From assembly GCF_011745365.1 (NCBI RefSeq), contig NW_024468910.1, positions 1,392,068-1,456,067 of the forward strand: a stretch of DNA of 64,000 bases, written 5' to 3'. Under the pieces are notes generated by a model. That model had not been told where the DNA came from. It ran no database searches and was given only the letters and a program-made list of their open reading frames with translations. This document shows, piece by piece, positions 1 to 10,041 of the stretch (positions within the stretch are counted from its first letter, which is position 1; each line of letters starts with the position of its first letter). This DNA comes from Cryphonectria parasitica EP155. Its lineage: Eukaryota > Ascomycota > Sordariomycetes > Diaporthales > Cryphonectriaceae. The translations under genes were made by a program, and so were the position numbers.

Positions 1-2949
1 GGCTTTCACTATTGCTATGAGTTTCTGATTAGGAATCCCGTAGTTGATTTCCGAGCTATTCAACTTCTTTGAGAAGTTGCTTACAATCCTTAGATGCTCT
101 TGATCGTCTCGTTAGCTAAGTTATCCTCCAAGTGCATATTCTGATACATTAGTCTCAACTTCAAAGGATTTGTAAGAATCTGCTTCATACAGAACTAGCT
201 CTGAGATAACGTGCTTAATAATCTCATTGAAAGCTCCTTATGCTTTGGAGGTTTATTCGAAGAGCTGCTCTCTTTTGATAAGATTTGTAAGAGGATATAT
301 GATTCAGCTGTAGTTTTTAATGAACTGCTTATAGAAATTAACGTATTTAAGAAAAGACTTAACATTTCTGATATTCCTGGGAATTGGCTAGTTTCTGATA
401 GCTTTCATCTTATTCTTCTGTAGCTTAATGCATCCTAGCTTGATTGTGAATCTGAGATAGTTGACTTTTTGTATGTAAAAGTAGCTCTTTGCAGATTTCA
501 CAAGAAGTTTTGCATCTTGAAGCATTTGCAATACTGTTTCTACATACTTCTTGTATTCCTCCAGTATTCGAGAGTAAATAAGGATATTGTTGAGATAGAT
601 AATGATGAACTGATTCAGATGCTTGCATAGAATATAATTGATTATTTCCTAGAATAAAGCTAGAGCATTTATTAAACCGAAGAGCATAATCAAATATTCG
701 TAGTGCTCATAGCATATTCTGAAAGCAGTTTTTCATTCTTCTCCTTTCTTTACTCTAATCAGATTATAAGCTCTCTTTAGATTCAGAACTGTGAATCATT
801 ATACTTCTTATAATCTATCTTGTAGTTTCTTGATGAGTAGTAACAAGTATCGGTTCTTGATTGTAATATCGTTGAATTGCTTATAATCAACATACAGCCT
901 GAGCTTGCTGTTCTTCTTGGGTATAAACAGAATGAGATATCCTGCTAGTGAGTAGAATGATTATATATATTCCTTTTTGAGATTCTCATCGAGATACTCC
1001 CTAAGTATCTCTAATCATGCCTTGTCTAGCCTGTAGATAAGGAAGAATTTGAGCTGTTTTCCTTCTTGTAGCGGGATTTCGTAGTTGTATGAGCTATATT
1101 CGGATAATCCTGTATTCAATTCTTCTTGGAATAGTTTCTTAAACTTGTAGTATTCTCGTAGTATGTTCGCGAGTATTGGTTCTGGTTCTTGTGCTGTTTC
1201 TGCTATCTGGAGGAACAGTAGGTACTGTTGAGCGTGCTTCTTTTCTGATGGCGTTTTCGGGAGCTTTGAGCGTTCGCTCCGGGCCGAACCGAGCGCTCGA
1301 GAGCCTGTTTTCAAGGTTTTTCCCGTATGATTCTACAATCCACATTCTGAAGCTTTTCCTTGTTGCTCTGGGGCGGACTAACTTGCTGAGGATTTTGCTT
1401 CTATTATTTTGCTAATCTGTTAGCGCTCTAGCACTATCTGAATTCGCTTATCACTAGATCCTTCTCCTTAAACTGCTAGCTCTGCTAACTTGAAGATATG
1501 TATGAAGTCATCCAAAGCTTCTTTTCCCGAGTATTCTTTGATAACTAGCTTTGATTCTGCGCTATTAATTGCGACTATCTCCTTGGATACAGCTTGTTCT
1601 CATAAGATCTGGCTAGTAGTTCAATCGATTCGAGAATTATACTTCTTAAGCTATAAAAGCTTCATAATCAGCTTATGCTGTGCTATATTCATAATATCAA
1701 AGGAAGCTCTGATTATGCATTCTTGAATCAAAACAGATAGATAATCAGTTTTCTTATCAATTATTCCTTGATTATATACAACAGATTGTTCTTCTACAGT
1801 ATTGAGAATGTATGAACATCTCTTTCATCTCTATTGTAGTTGTGCCTGATTAATGATATATGGAAATATAAAGTTTCTCTGAGCACTACTATTCAATAGT
1901 GCGCTATATTTGTATTCTTGAATATATATATCGAACTTGATATAAGCATAATTTGTTCTAGAAGCTTTATATAGAAATCATTCTGATTTAATCATCTGCA
2001 GTCCCTTTATAAGCGATCCTGTTCTTTTGAGTTTATTAAGAACTGTTTGTTCTTTTGAGCTTGCTTTGCTGCTTCTTAAGCGAGCCTCTTAGCTTGCTTT
2101 TGCCTGTATCATTATTATTCCTAATCTTTCTTCTATTAATGCTAGTTGCAAACCTTATCATTGATATGAATTATACAGAGCATTATTCTATACTGCTACC
2201 ACTCTATCTTTTTATCTATACATTGCATGAAATAATTATCCAGTAGCTCGATATATGCATTGTAGTGTTGCCTGTTGAGAATCTCTCTGAAGCGGAATTT
2301 CTATTCTTCAACAGCTTAAAGGATTTATTCTAATTCTCTAACAGAGAACTATTCGTATTGTATCTTATTTGAGAAATGCATTCTGCAGCTATAATAAGTG
2401 CAGAAGATCCAAGCTAGTTCGTAATATAGATTGTGAAGTGAACTAATCCGAGGATCTTCATCTTGTTGTGCCTTGATATCTTGCAAGGGAATGCAGATGA
2501 AGAGCTTCTCTAGCTCTATCTTATAAACGAGATATTCAACTTATATTATTTCCTTGTTCCATCCAATGCTGAAGGGAAACCTTCCTTTAGGTTTGTTGAA
2601 TACGTTGTTTACAGGAGACTTTGATGAATCGCTGGGTTGTTCGCTCTAGCTTAATCCTTCTGTTGCCTGAAAGGCGTTTTCAGTATTATTCATATATTTA
2701 TACCAGTAATCAAGAGAGTATCACTCTTTATCCATATTCCTGATTATAGTGCTTAGCATAAGCAATGAAGAATATTGAAGAGTATTATTACTAAGCTCTT
2801 CTTTCAACGCTTAAATGCTTTATTCCGCAATATTAGAGCAGTCCGAGTTGCTACTCGTAGAGATGCTAAGCATGCACTCTCATTCTGCTGTTGCTATTTG
2901 TCTGCAGTGCTAAGATTTCTAAGGAAACCATCCTGAATCTTCCTTATTC
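1..2949 (-). pseudogene. pol: G1-a pol (protease, RT, start of RNase H)
   Basis: Aspartic protease lies at about 2030-1845: the active-site region reads ALLNSSAQRNFI, where an intact enzyme would have DSGA. About 1345-1040 is a less mutated, GC-richer linker leading into RT (a frame open at 1314-1015 carries the pre-RT region). RT spans about 1010-290; its YxDD box near 583 reads YLNN, so both catalytic Asp are lost. RNase H runs from about 250 off the left edge. Nonfunctional. The 2040-2940 stretch between knuckle and protease shows no recognisable domain. Confidence 0.85.
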
Positions 2950-4115
2950 GAGAGATATATTAAGCAGTTGTTATTATAGCAGAATATCCAGCTGAGACTT
3001 CTGTGATTAATAGAATCCAATACTTGCTCTGAGAGAGTATTTTTGCTCAGTTGATTGGATTTCTGTTGCTAAGCGATATTTACTTAGTATTCTTTCTGAA
3101 CTAGTTGCTATTTGTTCTTTCGAAGCTAATAGCAATTGCATGCTATATATCCCTGTTTATTGCAATTATAGCAAGTAATGCTATTCTTCTTGCTATACTG
3201 CTTGTTAGCTATATCGAGCTCTATAGGACTAGCATATATGATGCTGCTCTAAGCTGTACTGCTATATCAACCGCTATTCTTGTTTTGAAGTTTCTTGCTT
3301 GTATTAGCTAAAAATCTCCAAATCTAGCTTTCTCCTTTCTTGGATTTCTTCACTCATTATTCATACAAATAGTTATTAATGCAGATAGCTTGATTAGAAA
3401 ACATCGCGAAGTTCTCCAGCTAATTCTGCTTAGAGATTTCATCTTTAATATCGTTCTTGAGTCTCTTGTAATAGTATTTCATGAGATTCTTGTTCTCCTA
3501 CAAAAGTCTTGCTGAAAGCTGCTTGAACCTGATTGTATAAACAGAAGCTGACTTAGTCTGTCTGAGATTCATAAGCTGCTAAGCTGTAATGCATTCTTCA
3601 TTGGAATTACTAAAGATCTCTTTGAAAGCTTTTTCAAAGCTTTCAAAAGAATTAAACATATTCTTAGTATCCTGGGTTTATACATCGGGATTATTCTGAT
3701 GCTCCAAGTGATTGTATAGAGAAGGCTTGTATCAGATGAGAGCATTCTTCTCGAGACAAGTTTCTGCAAGGATAACCTTCTCAGATTTCTTGATAAACTG
3801 AGTCTCGTGATGCAGGAAATATGCTCTGCAGTGGATGAGGAATCCATGCAGCGTCTTTTGATTGCTATCATACATAGCGAGCTTATTCATCTTGTATGCT
3901 TTTCCAGCGCTACTGGTGATTGCAGAGATAGATTGCGCCTGCTGAGCCTGTTGGGCTAGCTGAGTCTGTTGGTTGGCGATGGTAGCGCTCTGGGCCTGCT
4001 GTTGTTCGCGCAGGTTCTGGATATGCTGAATGAGCTGGTACATCTGGTTGACCAGTTCTTTCTGAGTAGGGGCGCGCGAGGACGAAGGGGTTTCTGGAGG
4101 AGCTATTGTGTTCCG
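2950..4115 (-). pseudogene. gag: G1-a gag (capsid plus CCHC zinc knuckle)
   Basis: Gag forms the particle and packages the element RNA. Reading down from about 4115, the frame begins with a Pro/Ser/Thr-rich leader, then a Gln/Ala-rich segment (open at 4043-3732), then the capsid core with the family motif GFLIHCRAYF. Further gag core lies at about 3730-3430. A knuckle at about 3172-3128 reads CYNCNKQGYIACNC, a C-x2-C-x4-H-x4-C motif whose His is now Tyr (a CAY to TAY change). Stops interrupt the frame. The initiator is uncertain: an ATA codon near 4115 may be a mutated ATG. The gag/pol border is not resolved. Confidence 0.8.
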
Positions 4116-4155
4116 TATTGCTTAAGAGGGTAATACTGAACCGTTCTTGAATAAG

Positions 4156-4166
4156 AGTTGTCAAAA
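4156..4166 (-). other. G1-a primer-binding site, probable self-priming
   Basis: Immediately inside the 5' LTR the minus strand reads TTTTGACAACT. It lacks the TGG expected for tRNA priming. Nine bases are complementary to AGTTGTCAA inside the LTR just downstream of the sense TATA box (clearest in G1-c), as in self-priming Tf1/sushi-type elements. Confidence 0.55.
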
Positions 4167-4623
4167 TGTAATGAGCACTGCAGCAATCCGAAGATTCCAA
4201 AGTACACAAGAGGTTTATGCTAACAAGAGCAGTGCTAAATACAGGCCTTGAATACGGAATACAACTGAGTAACTGTGCAAGTATTCACTGCTTTTAGAGT
4301 TATTAGAATAAGAGAATAATCTGATACTTAGATTAACAATTGAAGAGTTATATACGAGATCTATCTAATGGGAATGAACATATCCTTATATATCCAGCTC
4401 TTCAGTTCTGTTGGTAGTATTGGTTGTTGAATCCCTTGAATCATCTGGATGATCCAACTGATCCGGATTACCATGGATCAGCCACCGATCCATCCTGATC
4501 CTGTAATCTTAACCCTTGCTTATGTAAGCCTTAGTTCTTGAGATGTTGAATCCTTCCCTGTCTTTCCGGACAGTTGTTCCGGGTGTCTTAGCTGGTGACC
4601 TGCATGTTGGATGGGTCATAACA
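4167..4623 (-). repeat. G1-a 5' LTR (457 bp, U3 cassette type I)
   Basis: The LTR begins TGTAATGAGCAC and ends GGGTCATAACA on the plus strand; the same borders recur at every G1 LTR. The U3 cassette at about 4436-4502 is GATCC-rich with inverted repeats of the GGATCA...TGATCC kind, as in G1-e. The 3' third (about 4510-4600) is unlike other copies and includes a TTCCGGACAGTTGTTCCGG stretch. Confidence 0.9.
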
Positions 4624-6119
4624 GAAAAGAATCTAGCGATAGGCGAACTCAAACAGTGTCAGAGTGCTAACAGGTTAGCAAAACAACGGAAGCGAGGCTC
4701 TCAGCAAGTCGGTCCGCCCCGGAGCAACAAAGAAAAGCTTTAGAAAGTGAATTGTGAATCCATACGAGAAAAACCTCGAAACCAAGCCTTCGAGCGCTCG
4801 GTCCAGCCCGGAGCGAACGCTCAAGGCTCCCAAAAACATTACCAAAAACAACGAATGAAAAGAAGCACGCTCAACAGTACCTACTGTTCCTTCAAATAGC
4901 AGAAACAGCATATAAATCGGAACCAATACTCGCAAGCATACTACGAGAATACTATAAGTTCAAAAAACTATTTCAGAAAGAACTGGATACAAGACTGCTA
5001 GAACACAGCTCATACGATTACAAGATTCCACTACAAGAAGGGAAGCAGCTCAAATTCTTCCCTATCTACAGACTAAACAAGGCACAATTAGAAGCACTCA
5101 AGGAATATCTTGATAAGAATCTCAAAAAGGGATATATACGATCATTGCAATTATCAGCAGAATATCCTATTCTGTTTATACTCAAAAAGAATAGCAAACT
5201 CAGATTATATATTGATTATAGATAACTTAATAATATTATAATCAAGAACTGATATCCGTTATTATTAATTAAGAAACTACAAGATAAGCTATAAAGAGCA
5301 TAGTGGTTTATAGTTTTAAATCTAAAAGAAGCTTATAATCTGATCAGAATAAAGAAAGAAGAAGAATGGAAAACTGCTTTTAGAATATGCTACAAATACT
5401 ATGAATATTTGATTATGCTCTTTGATTTAATGAATGCTCTAGCTTCATTCTAAGAAATGATTAATTATATTCTATGCAAGTATCTGAATCAGTTCATTAT
5501 TGCCTATCTCGATAATATCCTTATTTACTCTTGAATACTGGAAGAGTATAAGAAATATGTGGAAATAGTATTGCAAATACTTCAAAATGCAAAACTCCTT
5601 ATAGAATCTGCAAAGAATCACTTTTACATACGAAAGATTAATTATCTCGGATTTATAATTAAGCTAGAATGTATCAAGCTATAGAAAGATAAGATAGAAG
5701 CTATTAGAAACTAGCTAATTCTTAAGAATATTAGAAATATTAAATCTTTTCTCAAATATATTAACTTCTATAAGCAGTTTATTAGGAACTATAGCTGAAT
5801 TGCACATTTTCTTACAAACCTTACTAAGAAAGAACAGCTCTTCAAATGAACTTTCAAGATGCAAGAAGCTTTCAATGAGATTATTAAGCATATCATCTTA
5901 GAGCTAATTCTGTATAAAGCAGATCTCTATAAACCTTTTGAAGTTGAGACTAATGCATCAGGATATATATTCGGAGAATAACTTGATTAGCAAGATAATC
6001 AAGAGTATCTAAGGATTATAAGCAACTTTTCGAAGAAGCTGAACAGCTCAGAAATCAACTACGAGATCTCTGATCAGGAACTTATAGCAATAGTAAAAGC
6101 TTTTGAGGAGTAGCAATAC
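4624..6119 (+). pseudogene. pol: G1-x: older plus-strand G1 pol fragment, part 1
   Basis: This stretch is the reverse complement of the protease-RT linker, RT and RNase H of the other G1 copies. The GC-rich linker is at about 4770-4850, RT at about 5090-5840, and RNase H from 5840. The RT box near 5503 reads AYLDNIL, keeping the first Asp. RNase H is interrupted after 6119 by element N1 and continues at 8654. The left end is cut by G1-a, and the missing left part should lie beyond G1-a outside the window. Confidence 0.88.
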
Positions 6120-6333
6120 TGTCAGGGCCGATTGTGCCAGCAAGGCTCAGGGCCAGCTAAGCCAGCTGGATTACGGATGACTAAGCAATATGCGGCTATA
6201 AAGCGGCTTTCTAGCCACGTCAGCACTGCTGAGCAGAACTTAGCTCCTTAGGCCTCAATGTTATTCTGGTTGTATGCCCCTGAAAGAGAGAAAAGACCTC
6301 GCCACATTGCCTTTGCAACCTTTCCACCTGACA
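6120..6333 (+). repeat. N1 5' LTR (214 bp)
   Basis: It begins TGTCAGGGCCGATTG and ends TTTCCACCTGACA. It is nearly identical to 8435-8648 and to the solo copy at 12991-13203. I see no TGG-type primer-binding site immediately downstream. Confidence 0.9.
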
Positions 6334-6463
6334 GTTTGAGGCCTGGCCCTTTTAAAGGAGGCAATCCAGCGAGGCTTTCTATCTTTTTTTTCTTCCCTAG
6401 GAGCAGCGCTAACACTGAGCAGGAGCAGAGCAAACGATCAGACCACTATTCTTTTCGAACCTT

Positions 6464-6540
6464 CGAGCCTTTGACCTTCGAGCCTTTAACCTTCGAGCCT
6501 TTAACCTTCGAGCCTTCGATTTTCGAGCTTTCGAGCCTTG
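6464..6540 (+). repeat. 15-bp tandem repeats in N1
   Basis: About four to five copies of a TTCGAGCCTTTAACC-like unit. Read on plus this gives a TFEPL peptide repeat, probably by chance. Confidence 0.8.
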
Positions 6541-6553
6541 AATACAGCGAGCA

Positions 6554-7127
6554 AGCAGTATTGAGCAAGCAGTATGCAAGCAGCGTGCGAGAAGCGTTCA
6601 GAAGAGATTCAGAGCATTCGAGTCGCTAAGCTAAAGCAAACAGCGAGCAAGCAGTATACAAGCAGCGTGCGAGAAGCGTTCAGAAGAGATTCAGAGCATT
6701 CGAGTCGCTAAGCTAGAGCAAACAGCGAGCAAGCAGTATGCAAGCAGCGTGCGAGAAGCGTTCAGAAGAGATTCAGAGCATTCGAGTTGCTAAGCTAGAG
6801 CAAACAGCGAGCAAGCAGTATGCAAGCAGCGTGCGAGAAGCGTTCAGAAGAGATTCAGAGCATTCGAGTTGCTAAGCTAGAGCAAACAGCGAGCAAGCAG
6901 TATGCAAGCAGCGTGCAAGAAGCGTTCAGAAGAGATTCAGAGCATTCGAGTCGCTAAGCTAGAGCAAACAGCGAGCAAGCAGTGTGCAAGCAGCGTGCGA
7001 GAAGCGTTCAGAAGAGATTCAGAGCATTCGAGTTGCTAAGCTAGAGCAAACAGCGAGCAAGCAGTATGCAAGCAGCGTACAAGAAGCATTCAGAAGAGAT
7101 TCAGAGCATTCGAGTTGCTAAGCTAGA
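6554..7127 (+). repeat. 82-bp tandem array, about 7 copies, in N1
   Basis: Unit starts GCAAACAGCGAGCAAGCAG recur at 6636, 6718, 6800, 6882, 6964 and 7046, exactly 82 bp apart, with a variant first copy before 6636. Copies differ by a few substitutions. 82 is not a multiple of three, so coding is unlikely. Confidence 0.92.
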
Positions 7128-7130
7128 ACA

Positions 7131-7545
7131 AAGTATGCTCTTCGCTATTCGAGCGAGAGAGCAGAGTGAGCAAGCAGTAGATCTGAGTATCTTCTGTTTT
7201 CAAGAGTGTATTCTTTGCTATTCGAGCGAGAGAGCAGAGTGAGCAAGCAGTAGATCTGAGTATCTTCTGTTTTCGAGAGTGTGTTCTTCGCTATTCGAGC
7301 GAGAGAGCAGAGTGAGCAAGCAGTAGATCTGAGTATCTTCTGTTTTCGAGAGTGTATTCTTCGCTATTCGAGCGAGAGAGCAGAGTGAGCAAGCAGTAGA
7401 TCTGAGTATCTTCTGTTTTCGAGAGTGTGTTCTTCGCTATTCGAGCGAGAGAGCAGAGTAAGCAAGCAGTAGATCTGAGTATCTTCTGTTTTCGAGAGTA
7501 TGCTCTTTGCTATTCAAGCGAGAGCGCAGAGCTGAAGCGGAGTGT
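7131..7545 (+). repeat. 73-bp tandem array, 5-6 copies, in N1
   Basis: CTATTCGAGCGAGAGAGCAG recurs at 7145, 7218, 7291, 7364 and 7437, with a diverged copy at 7510, so the period is 73 bp. Each unit contains AGATCTGAGTATCTTCTG. Confidence 0.92.
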
Positions 7546-7939
7546 CTGCTTGGCAACTGAAGTTGCTTGGATATTAGGTTGCAAACTAATTACCCTTCTG
7601 CACCTAGCGGTGGAGCGAAGCGTGGCAACAGCTTCAGAGTTGCTAGAGAGCAACTCTCAAGACGGAAAGCTGTAATTATCCGTTATAGCTGCAGGGACGC
7701 TATCCTGAATGCTGGGCTCCTTAGCTGCAAACCAAGTCCCTGGTGGAAAGCTTGCAATCTATATCAAACAGCTTTAAGTTCTGAAGAGTGCCTGGATAAA
7801 GCGCTGAGAGAGCAGCGACTGAGCAGCGTATATAGCGCGGGTATTGCACTCGGAAGACTTACGTCTGGAATGTGATTAAAAAGAGATTTTTTTTTTCACA
7901 GGCTTCGGGGACGAAGCTAGAAGAGAAGGAGGGAGATGG
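7546..7939 (+). other. Unique segment of N1 interior
   Basis: Non-repetitive, moderate GC. I find no recognisable protein or RNA gene. A T tract lies at about 7887-7896. Confidence 0.6.
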
Positions 7940-8275
7940 TGGAGAGGCCTGAGGCACTGAGAGACCTTGAGAGGCCTTGAGGAACCTGAGGCACTGAGAG
8001 ATCTTGAGAAGCCTTGAGAAGCCTGAGGCACTGAGAGACCTTGAGAGGCCTTGAGAAGCCTGAAGCACTGAGAGATCTTGAGAGGCCTTGAGGAACCTGA
8101 GGCACTGAGAGATCTTGAGAGGCCTTGAGAGGCCTGAGGCACTGAGAGACCTTGAGAGGCCTTGAGAAGCCTGAGGCACTGAGAGATCTTGAGAAGCTTT
8201 GAGAAACCTGAGGCACTGAGGGATCTTGAGAAGCTTTGAGAAGCCTGAAGCACTGAGAGATCTTAAGAGCCTGAA
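7940..8275 (+). repeat. 36-37-bp tandem array in N1
   Basis: GGCACTGAGAGA recurs at 7953, 7990 and 8027 and onwards, a 37-bp period early in the array. Because 37 is not divisible by three, the same repeated peptide appears in all three minus frames, producing three long overlapping open frames that are not genes. Confidence 0.88.
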
Positions 8276-8279
8276 GCAT

Positions 8280-8400
8280 TGAGAAGGCGTAGGAGCAGCT
8301 AGGAAGCAGCGAAAGCCTGGAAGCAACGGAAGCTTGGGAGCAACGGAAGCTTGGGAGCAACGGAAGCCTGGAAGCAACGAAAGCTCGGAAGCCTCAAAGG
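8280..8400 (+). repeat. About 19-bp tandem repeats in N1
   Basis: Copies of GAAGCAACGGAAGCTTGG-like units precede the polypurine tract. Confidence 0.75.
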
Positions 8401-8420
8401 CCTTGAGGACAAGGCCTGAT

Positions 8421-8434
8421 AAGGGGGGACAATC
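8421..8434 (+). other. N1 polypurine tract
   Basis: AAGGGGGGACAATC directly abuts the right LTR, the expected place for the plus-strand primer in reverse transcription. Confidence 0.75.
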
Positions 8435-8648
8435 TGTCAGAGCCGATTGTGCCAGCAAGGCTCAGGGCCAGCTAAGCCAGCTGGATTACGGATGACTAAG
8501 CAATATGCGGCTATAAAGCGGCTTTCTAGCCACGTCAGCACTGCTGAGCAGAACTTAGCTCCTTAGGCCTCAATGTTATTCTGGTTGTATGCCCCTGAAA
8601 GAGAGAAAAGACCTCGCCACATTGCCTTTGCAACCTTTCCACCTGACA
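8435..8648 (+). repeat. N1 3' LTR (214 bp)
   Basis: Near-identical to 6120-6333 (it starts TGTCAGAG instead of TGTCAGGG) and is followed by the AATAC duplication. Confidence 0.9.
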
Positions 8649-8653
8649 AATAC

Positions 8654-8914
8654 TATCTTATTAGCACACAGCATTTAATTATAATCTACTCAGATTACAA
8701 GAATCTAATCACGTTTATAACAATTAAAGTTCTGAACAAGCAATAAGTTAGATGAGCAGAATTTCTTTTATAATTCGATTTCAGAATTATATACTGCAAA
8801 AGCTCAGAAAACGGACGAGCAGATGCTCTTAGCAGATGATTAAATCATCGAAATGCAGATTTCTCAAACATGCAGAATATCTTTGTCCAAAACGAGTCAG
8901 GAAATCTCATCAAT
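8654..8914 (+). pseudogene. pol: G1-x pol fragment, part 2 (end of RNase H)
   Basis: Removing N1 and one copy of its AATAC duplication joins this to part 1. It reads the end of RNase H (motif IIIYSDYKNLITF) and the start of the integrase zinc-binding region. The G1-b LTR cuts it at 8915. The rest of this fragment is absent from the window, which fits a deletion at the S310 junction (12331-12640). Confidence 0.85.
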
Positions 8915-9323
8915 TGTAATGAGCACTGCAGCAATCCGAAGATTCCTAAGTACACGAAGGGGTTTATGCTAATAAGAGCGATGTCGAAGTGTTAAGTTCT
9001 TGAATACGGAACTGTACAAGTCTTAATAAGCGATGCAAGTATTCACTGCTTTTGAAGCTACTCAGTGTATAAGACTGAATACTTAGATTGACAACTGAAG
9101 AGCTATATACCGAATCTATCTAATGATAATGAACGTTTGCTTATATATCCAGCTCTTCAGTGTGGCTCGTTGGGATTGCTGGCGAGCCCAGCAATCCTCC
9201 CTCCTTTACAACTCTAATCCTGAGTTATATAATCAATGTTTCGTTAGAGCGTTGGATTCTTGATATCTGGTTCTTGTTACTTGTAACCTATTTTGTGATC
9301 TGCATGTTGGATGAATCATAACA
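8915..9323 (-). repeat. G1-b 3' LTR (409 bp, U3 cassette type III)
   Basis: Standard G1 borders (TGTAATGAGCAC...CATAACA). The leader hairpin is the CTCAGT/ACTGAATAC variant shared with G1-e. A plus-directed TATATAA lies near 9224. Confidence 0.9.
9173..9197. promoter_or_regulatory. Type III U3 inverted repeat in G1-b
   Basis: GGATTGCT-N9-AGCAATCC is a perfect 8+8 inverted repeat in a 25-bp span. Relative to GGATCGCT/AGCGATCC in G1-f, both arms changed symmetrically. Proposed operator for the antisense-encoded protein (inference). Confidence 0.5.
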
Positions 9324-9336
9324 TCATCTCCCTTCT
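9324..9336 (-). other. G1-b polypurine tract
   Basis: The minus strand reads AGAAGGGAGATGA immediately before the 3' LTR. The equivalents abut the 3' LTR in G1-c, G1-d, G1-e and G1-f. Confidence 0.8.
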
Positions 9337-9414
9337 ATCAGTTGTTGTTCTTAACAGTCTTCTGTAAGTATTCTAGCAAGTTTTCGTATTTATAATCCTG
9401 CCTTCCTAATCGAG

Positions 9415-10041
9415 ATGTTAAACAGGATTAACAAAGTTGCAAAACTGAAATCTTCAAATCCTCATTTCAACAAAAAGAGATAGAAAGACTTCCTTCTTCA
9501 ATCCATTCTCTTAAACAGTTTTAATATGCATTCCTATTCTTATTGCAATAATCAAAGCCTGTAATCGTATATCGTTTCTTCTTATGATTCGTTCCGTTGC
9601 TCGGAATGCATTTCCCAGAATCGTGCTAAGTGCAACGTTCTGGAACCGATGAATGCTGCTAAACTCTTTTTTACCTCTACTCAACATTGAAAGCTGAAGA
9701 ATGAGATAGAAGAGTTGGAGTTAAAATTGCTTCGATTGCATTAATAAAAGAAGATGTGGTATGAAAGGATGTTTCGAGCTATTCGTTGAAGCCTTACGAA
9801 TCTCGAAGAGCTTGAGAAAGAGGAAGCTGAGAAGGCTGAGGCTGAGAGGGTGCGTATTGCTGCTGAAGTGCAGGCTGTAGTAGCTGAGAAGTCTGCTGTT
9901 GCAGCTGAGGATTCTTCTTTTGAGAGTTTTGATTGGAATTCTGTGAACTTGGAGAATTCCGTGATTGACTGGTTGAGTTTCCTGGAGAATGAGATCTCCG
10001 AAGCTCCTGGATCTCGGTTCGGGGCGGAGCAATCATCCTAA
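9415..10041 (+). pseudogene. Antisense Zn-cluster/coiled-coil gene, allele alpha (G1-b)
   Basis: A 209-codon frame runs opposite to pol from ATG at 9415 (MLNRINK) to TAA at 10041, interrupted only by a handful of RIP-type stops. The N-terminal third holds a Cys cluster, partly ruined here by Cys-to-Tyr changes, ending RCSEC...KCNV. A Glu/Lys-rich coiled coil follows (NEIEELELKLL), then the motif NLEELEKEEAE and a conserved acidic tail ending FLENEISEAPGSRFGAEQSS. It starts about 90 bp inside the LTR, so LTR-driven antisense transcription is likely. The spacing resembles Zn2Cys6 regulators; function is unproven. Confidence 0.75.

Larger units (their letters stand above)
1..4623 (-). mobile_element. 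G1-a: Ty3/Gypsy chromovirus, 5' part
   Basis: This is the 5' two-thirds of a G1 LTR retrotransposon read on the minus strand; its integrase half and 3' LTR lie beyond the left edge. Going down from 4623 it holds the 5' LTR, a primer-binding site, gag, protease, RT and the start of RNase H. Frames are broken by stops typical of RIP. Position 1 aligns with the RNase H region of the other G1 copies (for example 11665 and 31609). Its right end abuts an older plus-strand G1 fragment at 4624, so it probably inserted into that fragment. The TSD cannot be tested because the other end is not visible. Confidence 0.9.
6120..8648 (+). mobile_element. N1: non-autonomous LTR retrotransposon full of tandem repeats
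   Basis: Two direct 214-bp LTRs (TGTCAG...CCTGACA) flank a 2.1-kb interior, and the whole is bordered by AATAC (6115-6119 and 8649-8653), a 5-bp TSD. A polypurine tract directly precedes the right LTR, setting the plus orientation. The interior has no gag or pol; it consists of four successive tandem arrays. Open frames inside (for example 6258-6629 on plus and three overlapping frames at 7859-8458 on minus) are by-products of the repeats. Base composition is much less AT-rich than the surrounding G1 DNA, with no clear RIP. It would need enzymes from another element. Confidence 0.88.

Noticed and set aside
1176..1415. Plus frames 1176-1415, 32774-33022, 42978-43238 and 52838-53083 that recur with similar sequence
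   Set aside because: Shadows of the RT lead-in of G1 pol; the minus frame continues into recognisable RT.
3105..3311. Hydrophobic plus frames such as 3105-3311, 36518-36781 and 44877-45137 resembling small membrane proteins
   Set aside because: They are the complement of the gag zinc-knuckle region; Leu/Ile/Ala richness comes from reading AT-rich gag backwards.
6554..7545. 82-bp and 73-bp arrays as a CRISPR-like or centromeric satellite
   Set aside because: No spacer/repeat alternation, and the arrays lie within LTR borders with a TSD, so they belong to a retroelement.
7859..8458. Three long overlapping minus-strand frames (199, 125 and 147 residues) as repeat proteins
   Set aside because: They all arise from one 37-bp tandem repeat read in three frames inside a non-coding LTR element.
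9721..10036. Minus frames with Ser/Asn/Gln-rich or Leu/Ser-rich sequence opposite the antisense gene of G1-b
   Set aside because: Low-complexity reading of the coiled-coil codons on the other strand. The plus frame has the shared start, Cys motif and tail; these do not. The same applies to 29355-29797 and 39320-39520.
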